From assembly GCA_033064195.1 (NCBI GenBank), contig JARBJD010000295.1, positions 28,767 through 92,766 on the forward strand: DNA of 64,000 nt, written 5' to 3'. Numbering within the stretch: the stretch's first letter is position 1; the number at the start of each line of letters is the position of its first letter. Below are positions 44,201 through 54,045 of the stretch, in pieces. The notes beneath the pieces are model-generated. The model worked only from the letters and a program-made list of their open reading frames with translations. It was not told the origin of the DNA and searched no databases. The stretch comes from Blattamonas nauphoetae. Taxonomy: Eukaryota; Preaxostyla; Oxymonadida. A program made the position numbers and the translations under genes.

Positions 44201-46767
44201 CAATACGTCTTCTCAAAACAGAGATGAGTCGTGTTCTCTTCCCAACCAACCGAGAACACTCCCGAACATCGTGTCGCTTCAGAAACTGACACAACTCCCT
44301 CCACAAGAACAGAGCTGTCTGATCCTTCAGCAATCATCCAACCAGACCCAGTTGGCAGCGAGATTCCCCCCAGAATCAAAGTCACTTCTGTCTTCCGACC
44401 ATTCAGGCAGTGAGACAGGAAGGAATCAATCCGAGCTGGTGCGTCTGGTGTGATGAAAGTGATTCTGTTCGCGCGTTGAACTGGTCTCTCCACTCCATCC
44501 TTTGAGTGATGAACAAGCAACACTTCGTACTCTGTTGCCCAGTCCAGTCGCCCTTCAGCACTCGCTGGATAAAGAGGGGCTTCTCCAACGAGAGTCGTCG
44601 AGTCGGTGCGACTCAGCGAAATGTTCATCGTGTTGCTTCCTTCTTGGACGCACATCCAATAACTCCCTTCATCCAGTGACGCTCCCTTCAGTGTGATCGT
44701 CGTCGTGTTCACATCTTTCAGAATCGCTGAGGCACTGAACACTTGAAAACCAAGGTCACCAGGAAGCACGAACGAGCGGAGAGTGTATTCGGCTGATGGA
44801 AGAATCCCATCCGCTCCAGACGACACGGTTGCTCTTCCCGTCGTCGAGTTCTCTCCATTTCCGTCGAATTCCACGAACACCAAACGAGGCACCAGACATC
44901 CTTCCAACAGAACGCCCATCACTCCTCCAATCACTTCCTTCGTCCTGATTTCCACCAACGCATCATTCCCACTGAATGTCACTGTGCATGCTTCGACCGT
45001 CGGCGTGGACGTGATCTGCGGGACGAGTGTGCTGTCAGATGTGTCCGTCACCACAAAATACACACTTGGCGCACCCGACGTGGAATCGCAATACCTGATT
45101 TTGGATTCAATGTCAGAAAAGGGAAGTGCTTGGAAGAAAATGTCTCTCGAAGCTTCCACTTGACCAGCCGAACACTCTCGGAAGAGAAGGTACGTCAGCG
45201 AAGAGACGCTGACTGTTTCGTTATAAAACTGGAGTGTCCCGCTGTCGGGTGCCCAACAGCCAACAAACGAGCAGTTCGTCAAGGTCGATTCGGCCTTCTC
45301 GTAGACAGCAACGGCAGAGCCATATTGTGCCTCAGTCTTCTCGAAGAAAGAATCTGCGATCGAAACTGTCGTTGTGTTCCGTGCAAAGACACTCCCTCCG
45401 AAATTGGATGTCCCTCCGATCGCTTTGCATTCGGTGAAGGACGACTGCGCGACGTGCATGGCATTTGTGGAGGGCTGCTTGTGCCAAAAGAAGACTGCGC
45501 CGCCGTCGTCGTTGTAGCCGCTGACGTTGCAGACGTGGAAGGAGCACTGAGCGATGGTGAGTGAGGCGGGACTGGTGATGAGGATTGCGGATCCACCGGT
45601 GTGATCGCCGTATGATCCTCTCATTTCGGTGAACGTGCACAGAGTGAATGTCGCGGAGGTGATCGACGACAAATCCCCGAAGACGATTCGCTGGCCTTGG
45701 GTGTAGTTTGCGTTGGGAGACGAGACTGGGGTGTTCGTTTCGCGGACGCAGGAGGAGAAGGAGGTGTTCACGCTGTGAAGGTTCCCTCCAAAGTGCACAT
45801 CCAACATCGTCGTCCCACTGTCATGATTCGAACACCCCGACACACAACACCCAACAATTTCTTGCTCCATCAGACTGCCAAACATGTTCTGGTTTTCACA
45901 AATGAGATTTCCGGGGCTGGTCACGTTCAAAAGGGACGACGAGGAGAGCATCGTTTTCATTCTGATATCCGCAAGATTGGGAAGTAATGATCGGTCCTTT
46001 TGCATTCCAAACGAAAAAAGTGGACCTGAGCCAATTGGAAAGTGAATATTGTGGAAATCGAGCGAGCATCCAATCACGCGGATTTCGTCGTCTCCAAATG
46101 TCCCAACACGCGGCTTTGATGCCTCACCTGCAATTGTTTCTGTGCTTGTGTCATCACCATCTGTGTTTTGATGACGATTGGCGAGATCAACGAGTGGCAG
46201 AAGATTGGTCCATTTCGATTCGTGCGAGCAAGATATGATCAGAATGCTTGTTGATTGTTCAATGTTACTTGATGAAATCACGAACGGTGATTGATCAATG
46301 TTCGAAAGGATTTCAGAATTATGCACCATTAGCTGCGACGATGACACCACGCACACCACTGTGTTCCCAATCTCACCATGGAGAGTCCAACAGTGGAGAC
46401 AGACCGAGCTATTTTTCACATGAAGAAGACTGGTCGGTTCGTGGATGTTCGAACACTCTGAAAGGAGTGATAATTCAACAGTTTGGGATTTGGTAGAGAG
46501 GAAACTCGAACTAAGGTGAAGTTCTGAATTACTTCCAATCAAATTTAGTGTTGTCGAGGTTAATGGAAGGTTTTCGGCGTGAAATGATCGATAATTCGCT
46601 TGCATCGTGATGTTATTCAGTGAATTCGGCTTCTGGACATTCATTCCCAGAAAGTCCGCGAGGGAGAGTATATGGTCATGTCGACCACTGGTGATGTTAA
46701 GATCGACAGATAAGAGCCGAGAAGGATGGATGGACGCAACAACAAAAAGAAAAGGAATGAGGATCAT
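40294..46767 (-). CDS. Giant beta-helix receptor with Lys/Glu repeat tail instead of pseudokinase
   Basis: Single-exon gene of 2157 codons. The signal peptide is MILIPFLFVVASIHPSRLLS. The ectodomain first has beta-helix rungs (CSFVGCWAPDSGTLQFYN, SFTECKAIGGTSNFGG), then Ig/IPT-like modules (TLILGGISLPTGSGWMIA, VTVSLSGYAFTLDSFTAQ), and a DRPCSSMDLAWKV segment shared with the other receptors (EERPCSSVDVAKNL). One transmembrane helix (MKWWIPLVVGVVCLGLLLIV, about 1757-1780) precedes CCGCRSKDK. The cytosolic tail, about 1785-2157, is not kinase-like: it is acidic with at least six basic clusters (HKKKRKKKTEK, KRKRKKMAKE, KRKKKKGRKK) spaced roughly 40-50 residues apart. The tail repeat continues past the TGA stop in another frame (40200-40293). 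Its start lies 340 bp from the divergent kinase at 47108. Confidence 0.8.
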   Translation of the reverse strand: MILIPFLFVVASIHPSRLLSVDLNITSGRHDHILSLADFLGMNVQKPNSLNNITMQANYRSFHAENLPLTSTTLNLIGSNSELHLSSSFLSTKSQTVELSLLSECSNIHEPTSLLHVKNSSVCLHCWTLHGEIGNTVVCVVSSSQLMVHNSEILSNIDQSPFVISSSNIEQSTSILIISCSHESKWTNLLPLVDLANRHQNTDGDDTSTETIAGEASKPRVGTFGDDEIRVIGCSLDFHNIHFPIGSGPLFSFGMQKDRSLLPNLADIRMKTMLSSSSLLNVTSPGNLICENQNMFGSLMEQEIVGCCVSGCSNHDSGTTMLDVHFGGNLHSVNTSFSSCVRETNTPVSSPNANYTQGQRIVFGDLSSITSATFTLCTFTEMRGSYGDHTGGSAILITSPASLTIAQCSFHVCNVSGYNDDGGAVFFWHKQPSTNAMHVAQSSFTECKAIGGTSNFGGSVFARNTTTVSIADSFFEKTEAQYGSAVAVYEKAESTLTNCSFVGCWAPDSGTLQFYNETVSVSSLTYLLFRECSAGQVEASRDIFFQALPFSDIESKIRYCDSTSGAPSVYFVVTDTSDSTLVPQITSTPTVEACTVTFSGNDALVEIRTKEVIGGVMGVLLEGCLVPRLVFVEFDGNGENSTTGRATVSSGADGILPSAEYTLRSFVLPGDLGFQVFSASAILKDVNTTTITLKGASLDEGSYWMCVQEGSNTMNISLSRTDSTTLVGEAPLYPASAEGRLDWATEYEVLLVHHSKDGVERPVQRANRITFITPDAPARIDSFLSHCLNGRKTEVTLILGGISLPTGSGWMIAEGSDSSVLVEGVVSVSEATRCSGVFSVGWEENTTHLCFEKTYWMKSASSGSDEIAIDCGVSFVVPSPPVITCFSLPTEYSSDSFPISVVGSNFPSAETYTVSLSSFQSFEVSFVDGTTGTGTIKAGLPSEIQFNTTYSIESVSKGEEHVLLNQTGLKTPLGPTLETVTTVLNASNKNNVIFTLTGSRMMTGTHTLTFIEEGFSTPTSISVSIDSMTVGSGEVVVFGGSQLKYGTSYSISLLTSHTLHFALDGSLTFETPNEPARVVGIWGSLDASGNTTSITLRGRQMEKGSYIVKLNSESGPSFEVSFADELSEERNSSAASVAIFGPSAILSYATPYSLFSITRTDSPEDGLLINANPSAFRIDEPTRVASTFPVLSIDSQTVTVSLSGYAFTLDSFTAQLQITSPTPSTPFTATATRLSNKELEITLRIQSGTPRIEFGDEITLLSIMNSSTEAILDCATFLIPHPPIVTSAECDFANTLNTSIRIELTGTDLPLHTQFLVKLDSGDTFTISFATILKGSTAEMGIGWPDTLQYSRTYRIALIQNELTGQTVFVGDSVLFSTDPPPSPIMVFCDSSSSDSSRLCGSIDRPCSSMDLAWKVGAMTGSLDVSIRIKLSATLSNSVSCVAGGIVVVETGTSIDPLLRVPLSAQMGEKGMIVVSSDGLFELRAVDVLIESTLPSFVFLFASNSTVVIVDGSFIGHSDSCDATHNTNDGDDSSVCSWETGLIELDNCETRVDNTTLSNLAQGGMNMKNGSLTIETTRFSGNSPRPDLSSSSRRNIHCSEDGHVIVGSLNGGDGTPANPSPWISASDCRLTGLASVVASPLFVPSLKSESKSALNKKSKMFSLDIHGSCLFDCDLKLEVFEVEKTRGEGNCISIDLTNASTTSFSESRITLSLLESQDLEESLEWRGRLMYGNGVRTKESFVIQSNTADRMTESVLESMKWWIPLVVGVVCLGLLLIVLIICCGCRSKDKAEDEEQMSTNNAEMDASERDKMAMAEEWDGDLPQSSIVVAGETELRTDKKEDTYWKHPCDDTDEAFDGVAERKGDEMENEMKRESEEDGKDERKEMEEMMERPHKKKRKKKTEKDVGEGENEEATTTVTSRRTEEEDGVEEQKDGSVEGKKRKRKKMAKEVEEEDKNEEGTMTSHGTKEDDGVEEQKSGNEEGKMKRKKKKDTGVEEANDNLLIVEGQNNDTVNEVDMTKGKEGEEDEGESEVKKRKKKKKKKQEEIVEGESVPAEAGAEIEESTMNEELNTNEDAIIADEGERPKRKKKKKKVGLDTEEELKLREEVEIVEMGGDEAHKEEDEGKRKKKKGRKKRTIESEVKIAEEERKKEEEGRI

Positions 46768-47107
46768 CAGAAAAGAAAAGATAAAGGTTCGATCTCATGA
46801 CAATGAGATGTCGAACCCTGTGTCCACTCCCATCTCTGAATAAGGACTGTATCTTGCTCTCGCGGACTTCGATTCACGAAATTTACCCGGGATGAATGGT
46901 AGGTAGATCTGACCCTTTGAAGAAACCAATTCGGGTTCGATCCAGGATTGTCTGTTATCTCAGAATAACAGGACCAAATAATCATTACAAACAAGTACAG
47001 GGCTCAATAGAATGTATTGAGGAGGAATCATCTCGACTTGAGTTCCTCTCTGAATTGTTGTGGTTTGATCTACTTGTGAACTCAGTCAGAAAGTGAGATC
47101 GATCAAG
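46768..47107. promoter_or_regulatory. Divergent intergenic region, receptor 3 and kinase
   Basis: 340 bp separates two start codons on opposite strands. A TTTGATCT copy lies at 47063-47070, about 38 nt before the kinase ATG, and GATCGATC lies close to that ATG. A tRNA B-box-like GGTTCGATCC occurs near 46935 but no cloverleaf forms around it. Confidence 0.35.
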
Positions 47108-49211
47108 ATGTCGGAATCAATCAAAGTCCCCGATGGGTGTATGTTGTCAAACTCCTTTCATTACTGAATTTTGTCCTTGTTTTCATTTAGATTCATTCGT
47201 GAAACCAATCAACTCTGGTGGTTTCGGAATTGTTGTGGAAATGCAGGAGAACTCAACTCAGAAGCATTATGCGGGAAAGATGATTCCGTGTGTAACACCA
47301 AAAGACAAGGAACGAATCGATCGTGAAGTTAATCGACTTCGAAAATTAGTTCATCCAGGAATTGTTGGACTGAAAGAATTAGCATCGATGGACAACATGA
47401 AAGTGATAGTGATGGAACTTGGAGGACAGTCGCTTGCAGATATGGTTCGGGATCACACATCGCGTGGAGTTCTTGTGGCTCGCGAAGTTTGATTTTGAAA
47501 TGTTGTTTTCTTGTTGATTGTTGTTGATTTTGTTGTTCTTTGGGTTGGATGTTGTTCTCGGATTGATTTTTGTTGTGTTTGCGCTTCTTGTAATTTAAGG
47601 TTGTTTATCGAGTGATGGTGGATGTTTCGTCAGCGCTCCAAGTGATGCACAACCACGAAAGCGGAGCAACAGCACATGGAGATGTGAAGATGGAGAACAT
47701 TCTTCTTTTTGGTGGTGGACACTTCAAACTATGTTTGTCTTTCTCTCCTTTCACTTCTTTTTGGTCCTTTTCGCAATTTGCGGTTCATTCGTTATTCATT
47801 CTTTCTTCTTGATTTTTTTGTGTTTCATTTTGTTACTTGTGCAATTTTTCGAGTTCAGGTGATTTGGGGGCAGCAGAATCGGAAAACGGGAGCAGTTCCC
47901 TTTCAGTGATGTCTCAGCAGTATTTGTCGCCGGAACGAATGGAATCGGAAACAGGAAGGGCCACTTGCTCATCGGATGTGTGGGCGTTGGGGATTGTGCT
48001 TCACTGGCTTCTGTTTGGAGAGTCACCTTTCAAATCTCAGAATGCGGCTCGCTTGTTTCGTGAGATTGGGTCGTTCAAAGCATCGATGATTGGGGAGGGT
48101 TGTGGAGGAGAAGAACGCGTACTTCTGATGCGAATGTTGGATCCAGTGTGTTTCCTCTCTTCAATTCTTCATTTTATTCAATTCTTCATCACCTGCTCCC
48201 CTTCTTCATTTTTTTCCACTTTTTTTTCTTGTGTACGATTCAGAACCCAGAGACTCGAGTAACGAGTTCTCAATTGTGTTCATTTGGAGTGTTTCGGTGC
48301 CTTATGAACACTCCGTCAGCACTTTGGAGACTGAAAGACGCCGACGACAAAGAACTTCATTCAGAGGTCGAGAAACTAAGAACAGAACTCGAAATGGGAA
48401 AGAACACCCATCAGCAAGATCGAGAGAAGATGATGCGAATGGAAGCAGAACTGAAGGCCGAGCAGACAAAAACTTGCAGCTTGACTGAAGAAGTGAAGGC
48501 AAAGAACGAAACCATCGTTCGTTTGGAACGCGAGTTGGCCGAATCGAGATCGAACCAGATCAGGTCTTCACATCCACCTCCGACAGCAAGTAAACTTCTT
48601 CATTTACCACCACCTCCAGCACCTGCTACAGAAAGACAAGTGACAGGAAGTCAATCTCAAATTGGAGCAGCAGCGATCGAACTGTTCCACAAAGGTGAAT
48701 GGACTGTGTCAGGCGATGTCTTCCAAAAACAACCCTTCGTCAAGGCTCACTAGTCTCGTTCGAGTTTGGGGCAGTTGTGGCTCGTCTGTCGCTAACAATC
48801 AGAAATGGACCGAACGGAAGTTTCACAGTCGGGATCATCTCGCCCAGTCAGACCAACGAGGCTCTCACAAGACACTTTGCCAATCGAAGGGATGGAGCAG
48901 GATGGAACTTGAATCCAGAAAATCGCTATGCACTTCAGAACGGGAGACCCACACACAAAGGATCAGCATGTTTGGGAGGAAGAGTGGGACAGCGAGTGGT
49001 GTTGGAGGCAGATGGACGAGAAGGAAAGCGAACATTGAAACTGTCACAAGATGGAGAGACACAGCCAGTCTTCTTCACGAACATCCCAGTTCCCTTCCGA
49101 TTCGCTGTGTATATCTTCGCAGGGAACGATGGCATTGAGATTGAGTCAGTTGAAGTTGTGTCCGAGCCACAAATGGTCGGAGGAACGATTCCAGTCAAGA
49201 TGGATGAATAA
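47108..49211 (+). CDS. Ser/Thr kinase-SPRY protein with one frameshift
   Basis: Five exons: 47108-47138, 47191-47486, 47600-47732, 47859-48145 and 48244 onward. Exons 2 and 3 are 296 and 133 nt, the same sizes as in the kinases at 21058 and 30856. Kinase motifs: INSGGFGIV glycine loop, YAGKMIP lysine, DREVNRL, HGDVKMENILL (HGD for HRD), CDLGAAE (DFG variant), SPERM, SDVWALGIVLHWL. A coiled coil follows (ELKAEQTKTCSLTEEVKAKN), then a proline-rich stretch (HLPPPPAPA) and a SPRY-type domain starting AAAIELFHKGEWTVSGDVF. At about 48722-48740 (CCAAAAACAACCC) the frame must slip by -1 for the domain to continue; otherwise it ends at TAG 48751-48753. The shifted frame holds the rest of the SPRY domain to 49211. 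A lost base in the A run, a sequencing error or a recent lesion are possible. Confidence 0.7.
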
Positions 49212-49450
49212 AGCAGAACGCACCAGTTCACACTTTCCACTTTCTGTTCTCATCAAGCACAGAGTGTGATTCGATCCATTCTCTGACGAGTCATCACTCA
49301 CTTCCATTTCATGTTTCAAAAAAAGAACAACATTGGACTGTTTTTGTGTGTGTGAAAGGAATAATGAAGAACGAGTTCAACGATAACTGAGTATTTATTC
49401 AACACCATCAAGGAAGTCAATTGACAGGTTGTGGGGATTGGATCAATCTC
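49212..49450. other. Short spacer between SPRY paralogues
   Basis: About 240 bp with no gene. GGATTGGATCAATCTC directly precedes the next ATG and weakly resembles the TTTGATC motif. Confidence 0.35.
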
Positions 49451-50883
49451 ATGTTCACTCATTTGTGCACACAACCTGTTCAATCTGTTTCCACACCTCT
49501 TCCGTATGATACTCTGTCTTCTTCCGGACTAAAATTGTCTGATATTGTGTGCCTTCCCGTCAACTCTCATGATCGTTTTTCTCTTTCTCCCTCTGTTTTA
49601 TTCATGAATCTCATTGATTCTTCATTTTTTTATCTCTTGTATCTCTGGATCCAGGAAGAAGTGATGAGGGGATATTGTTCATCGCTTCGAAATTGTTCAG
49701 AAAAAGAGACTTTGCCAATTCTTTCTCAGATTCGGACTTTTTTGGAATCCAGTTTGATATTCATAAGCATCCCTTCTCCCTTTTCTGTTGTATCTTCATG
49801 TCGATGTTTTTTTGTTCGATGAATGTTCTTGAGTGTTTTATCTTTCAACTCGCTTCTCATCTCTCGTTGTCTTTTGTCATCAGATCTGGATGAACTCCCA
49901 ACTCGCTGTGCGATTGCTGAATCATGTGGTCTTGTGTTGATGATCTCTGACATCGTCTCATCTCACAGCTCGGTTGGATTGAAAGTTTGTTCATTTTTTC
50001 TCTCATCCTCACTTTCATTGTCTTTCAGAGCATTGCTTCCAGTTTGTTAGCACTGATTCAAAATTCTCTTGGGTCACGTGAGATGCAAACAAAAGAACAT
50101 CGTCGTCTCAACTCTCAAATCGAATCGACCAGTCCAAAGCCGATTACTGATCTGAACGAACGGCTACTCCATCTTCAAACAACCATGTGCAACACGACAG
50201 CGCAGATGACCGAACAACTGGGAAAGATAAACAGCTGGATGATGCAATATGATTCCATCTTGAGAAGTCTCGATGAAAATCGGAGATCTGACCTCCTCCG
50301 CGAATCTCGATTCCAACGATGGTCCAAAACGGGGGCAGCTGCTATTGAACTCTTCGACGAGGATTTCATCATCAAAACAGGCGACACATTCACACTTCGG
50401 GAAAGACCAGAAATCGAACAGACAAACTTCGTCCCCAAAACCCTCTTTTCTCCCATCATTTCATCCGATGTCGCCCAGCTATCATTCAGCATCACCCACT
50501 CAGTCGGTGGCTATAGTTACGGAGCGATCTCCGCTAATCTCATCGACACGGGAACACGAAGTGATATATGCAGCGAACAAACAGGGAGAGCGTGTTGGAG
50601 ACAGCCTTATGAACCTGCAGTCAATCTTGGGGCAGCTGAAGCACCTCTTCTCCGACATACTGGTCTGCTCGTGCTGGAAGCTGATTGCCGTGATGGGCGA
50701 CGAACAGTCAAGCTTTTGATGGGAAGAAAAGTGTATTCCGTCATTTACGTGAATCTCACGCTGCCGTTCCGATTTGTGATCACACTTCTTCATCCCACTG
50801 TTTCTGTCACCGTCAAGTCTCTCACCTTCACTGCCAAGCCAACACAGAAGGGAGGACGAAAAGAATACGACTTTCTGGAATAG
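49451..50883 (+). CDS. SPRY-domain protein without kinase domain
   Basis: Four exons with matching phases: 49451-49546, 49655-49751, 49884-49984 and 50029-50883 (382 aa). The N-terminal 100 residues are helical (SDIEEVMRGYCSSLRN, PILSQIRTFLES, SIASSLLALIQNSLG), resembling an ARM-type helical bundle. A linker helix follows (ITDLNERLLHLQTTMCNTTA). From about residue 210 a SPRY-type domain begins AAAIELFDEDFIIKTGDTF and ends with VTVKSLTFTAKP. It closely parallels the SPRY domain of the kinase gene directly upstream (AAAIELFHKGEWTVSGDVF), so the two are tandem paralogues of that module. It lacks any kinase motif and is probably a binding or adaptor protein. The start codon and first two introns rest only on phase and splice sequence. 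The last exon is secure. Confidence 0.7.
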
Positions 50884-51279
50884 CTAATCACAAGCACTGC
50901 TCTCTCCAAAATTGCATTCTCTTTCGCAAACACTTCACTTCTCTTCAAGAAATCATCATGTCATCTCGACGTCTTCATTTGAGCTTATTTTGACTGAAAT
51001 CTGGAATCATATTTGAATTCTCGCTGAGAACAGTTGACCTTTGCGACCTGAGTGAATCAACATTGGATGATCGTAAATGTTTGGCTGACGTTGTCAGATT
51101 ATGGGAGTGAGATCACATTTATTCAATACAAAACGACGAAACGCGTAGATTGTCCATCTGAGACGAATGAATTGATGGAGTGAGAAATCATACTTACAGT
51201 TTGAACTTTCAAATATGCACCTTTATTCAGCTGTCAGATCTTCATATCTATTTGTTATGGTTTGATCGAGTTTTCAGAA
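50884..51279. other. Intergenic, TTTGATCG before the truncated kinase
   Basis: About 400 bp with no gene. TTTGATCG at 51261-51268 lies 12-19 nt before the next ATG. Confidence 0.35.
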
Positions 51280-51548
51280 ATGATGGCCAAACCGAAGGCT
51301 AACAAACAGTTTCAAGTGAAAGTTCCTGAACCATGTGTGCATCTCCCATTTTTGCATCCATCTCTCTTTCACCATCCCATCTTCTCTTCACTGTTCAAAA
51401 CTTCGTGACGTTTTCTCTGTCTTCTAATATTTTCTCAGACAGTTTTCTTCGGAAATTGGGGCAAGGAAGATTTGGGTCAGTGCATGAAGTATTGAAAAGG
51501 GGGACGGATGAACACTTTGCGATGAAGGTGCTGCCGTTCACATCATAG
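51280..51548 (+). pseudogene. Kinase gene 5' fragment truncated by element insertion
   Basis: Exon 1 (51280-51334) encodes MMAKPKANKQFQVKVPEPY, and a GTGTGC...TCTCAG intron follows. Exon 2 (51439-51548) encodes LRKLGQGRFGSVHEVL and HFAMKVLPFTS, that is the glycine loop and VAIK lysine of the same kinase family. The frame then stops at TAG, whose TA and G are the first bases of an inverted-repeat element (TAGTCCCTCCACAAAACCGG). The alpha-C helix and all later motifs are missing. Sequence after the far element end (53100 on) does not resume a kinase that I can recognise. Confidence 0.75.
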
Positions 51549-53099
51549 TCCCTCCACAAAACCGGCTAAAATATACAAAACCGGTTTTATTCATTATAAG
51601 ATCAATTTTGAAAATATAAGGCAAGAATTGCAATTTCAGAACTCTTAGAAACATGGTTACGGTAGTTTGATGAGAGAGAAGATCATCAATATCACAAAAA
51701 ACAACGAGAAAGTTTCCAAATAATGGGGAAAATGCCTTCTTTTCGTCACTTCTTGGTTTTTGAAAAAACACTAGGTCTACTTGAAAGGGTGTATTAATAG
51801 GGCCTCCACAAAACCGGTTTTAATATATAAAACCGGTTTTATTCACCAAGACCCAAAATTCGCACTATGGTGCACATAAACTTGCTTATTGACTCTCTTA
51901 TGAGATTCGTTATCGAAATTTGTGGAGAAAACCGAATCATTGAAGAATGGGTGAGACGAAAAAAAGATGGTAACAAAGAACAAAGCAAAGATGTCAGCGG
52001 AGAAGCTGTGACATGAACGATCGTGTCTCTTCACTTTTTCGGCGAGAATGGGCGGAGGGACATGTTGTGGTTGACATGGTGATCCTTTCATTGTCGCATC
52101 CAATATATGTGGAGAAAGCATGTACGCACCTTATATCTGACCAACTGAGAATGCGAGGACCTCCAAAAGGGTATGCTTAGAACTGAGGCGGAGTGCGAAG
52201 GCGTGAGCATCAGATTTGTGAAGTGTTGTTGCAGGCCCATTGGGAGGCTGGTATAGCCGATTCGGGAGTAGTTGATGAGGAATATTCATCCATTGCTGCG
52301 TGCTGGCCGAATGATCTCGCCTCATTTGATGGAAGTTGGATGGAGGCAGTACTTGTTAGTTGTCCGACAGCATGCGAGTGTGCGAGTGGCAGCGATGGAG
52401 AAGAGATCCAATTTGGTCCCAATTGTTTCGAGAGGCTGTTCAGGACTGATACTACCACTCAATCTCCTCAGTCAACCGTTCGTAGGATCCTCCCTTTGGA
52501 GTCGCATAAACCTTTTCAGGAATGAAGTGGTCAAACAGAATTAGCAAAGCTGAATAGTAAGTATGGTGTCGGATTCGTTATCTGCGCAGTTTTCCAATCC
52601 AGAAGAATGGACAATTCGTGGCTGAGGTGGGCGTGATTGTGATGACAGCTGTCTTTACAGTACTAAAGATCAATACGTAATTTCGACTTTGTTTCTATTT
52701 TCTGTTTCCTCTGGGACGTAGATGGAGGAGTTTTCATTCAATGTCCAATCGATAATGCGTGACAGAGGAGAAGCGTAATGATTTGGCACATCCTTTCTCA
52801 TCATCTGTCTAAGAATCAAGTTCATATTGCTGAGTCCAATAAGTACCACTTGCATCTGTTCGATACCGAGCAAACCCGGTTGTCTGGAGACGCATCACGA
52901 GAGAGTGAGTATTGTTGATCGAACAACCCATTCTTTGAAAAAACGTTCAGAACAAAATGATTTCGAAACAGATCGTCGAGAGAGAGCAGCCGGCGTCTAA
53001 TAAACCAAGTTTTGAGTCATTGTCGAGAGAGGATTGTCGATGTTTGATCTTCTGAATAAAACCGGTTTTATCTTTAAAACCGGTTTTGTGGAGGGCCTA
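51546..53099. mobile_element. Composite of small TIR elements (TA-flanked)
   Basis: Three copies of an end sequence are present: 51548 on (GTCCCTCCACAAAACCGG), 51800 on (GGGCCTCCACAAAACCGG) and, inverted, up to 53097 (GGCCCTCCACAAAACCGG). Each contains two AAAACCGGTTTT-type palindromes and ends with TTTTATTCA. TA dinucleotides flank the outer left copy, the inner left copy and the right end, as with Tc1/mariner-like targets. The inner unit is about 1.3 kb. Fragmentary frames inside show no transposase that I recognise, so the element is non-autonomous or decayed. Confidence 0.65.
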
Positions 53100-54045
53100 T
53101 CATCTCCCCAATTGCTATTCTATGACTGAATAGAACTATAAATTGGTTATTTCGACATTGATAAAAGAGGAGGAGAATTGGAAGACACTCTGGAATGAAT
53201 GAATGAATGTTGAATCGGTGTCGACTTAATTTCGTCTTGAACTTTAATTGGTTTGATCTAATCCAAACTGTCAATCTGAAATGGGAGCAGAAGAAAGTCA
53301 TGCAAAATGTGAGTGTGTCATGTGAGAGGTCCTTTGTTCGCACTTTCAGTGCTCACGTCAGGGTTGTCGGTTGTTGGTTTTTGGACCCAAGGGGGGGTAT
53401 CAGGCCAACTTTTTGAAAAAAGTTTGAAAACAAAGTTCAAAAAAACTCAGGAAAGTGGAGAGCGAAGACCGAAAATGAAAATGAAAGTCGCAGAATTGAA
53501 CAAAAAGTGAGTGAAATTCAAAAAAAGTTCTCGGAGTTATTCCTGAATGTGAGTTCGACTAGGAAAAAGAAAAGAAAGTTGTGCAAAATGTGAGTGTGTC
53601 ATGTGAGAAAGTTCATTGTGAAGAAATCCTGTTAGGAATGTTGATTGAAGAATTGATGATCTTAACAGTGTATTACTTCACACTGGATGGTAATGATAAT
53701 GATAGCTACTATTGTTGTTGTTACTAATTTGACAAATCACGTTCACATAGTTGGATGTTGCCTTGTATTGATTAGGGAAAAATAAAAATCAATAGTCCTT
53801 GGTCTTTGATTAAGGAATATTTGGTTAATATTGTTTCTACTATATCAAATGTATATGTAGTTGCCTTGTTATATGTATCTTTAATTGATTGACGCATATG
53901 TATGTGTAGGATATAGACTATATCAGTGTCTGGTGGAAGGTTGAGCTTGCTCCATTCCTAATGGACCCAGCTTTGTATTAAGCTGAGTATATAGAATCCT
54001 ATGCATTTTATGAAGAAATTAGTTAAAATATGTATAAAATTGATG
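53100..54045. other. Upstream rDNA spacer, external transcribed spacer likely
   Basis: No coding content. A direct repeat of about 38 bp (AAGAAAGTCATGCAAAATGT and GTGAGTGTGTCATGTGAGA) occurs at about 53290-53330 and, slightly changed, at 53571-53611. From about 53640 the sequence becomes AT-rich. The transcription start cannot be placed. Confidence 0.45.

Noticed and set aside
46925-46950. B-box-like GGTTCGATCC
   Set aside because: The flanks do not form a T stem and no cloverleaf can be drawn on either strand.
51840-52900. Transposase gene inside the AAAACCGGTTTT element
   Set aside because: The frames are short, change strand and show no catalytic motif.
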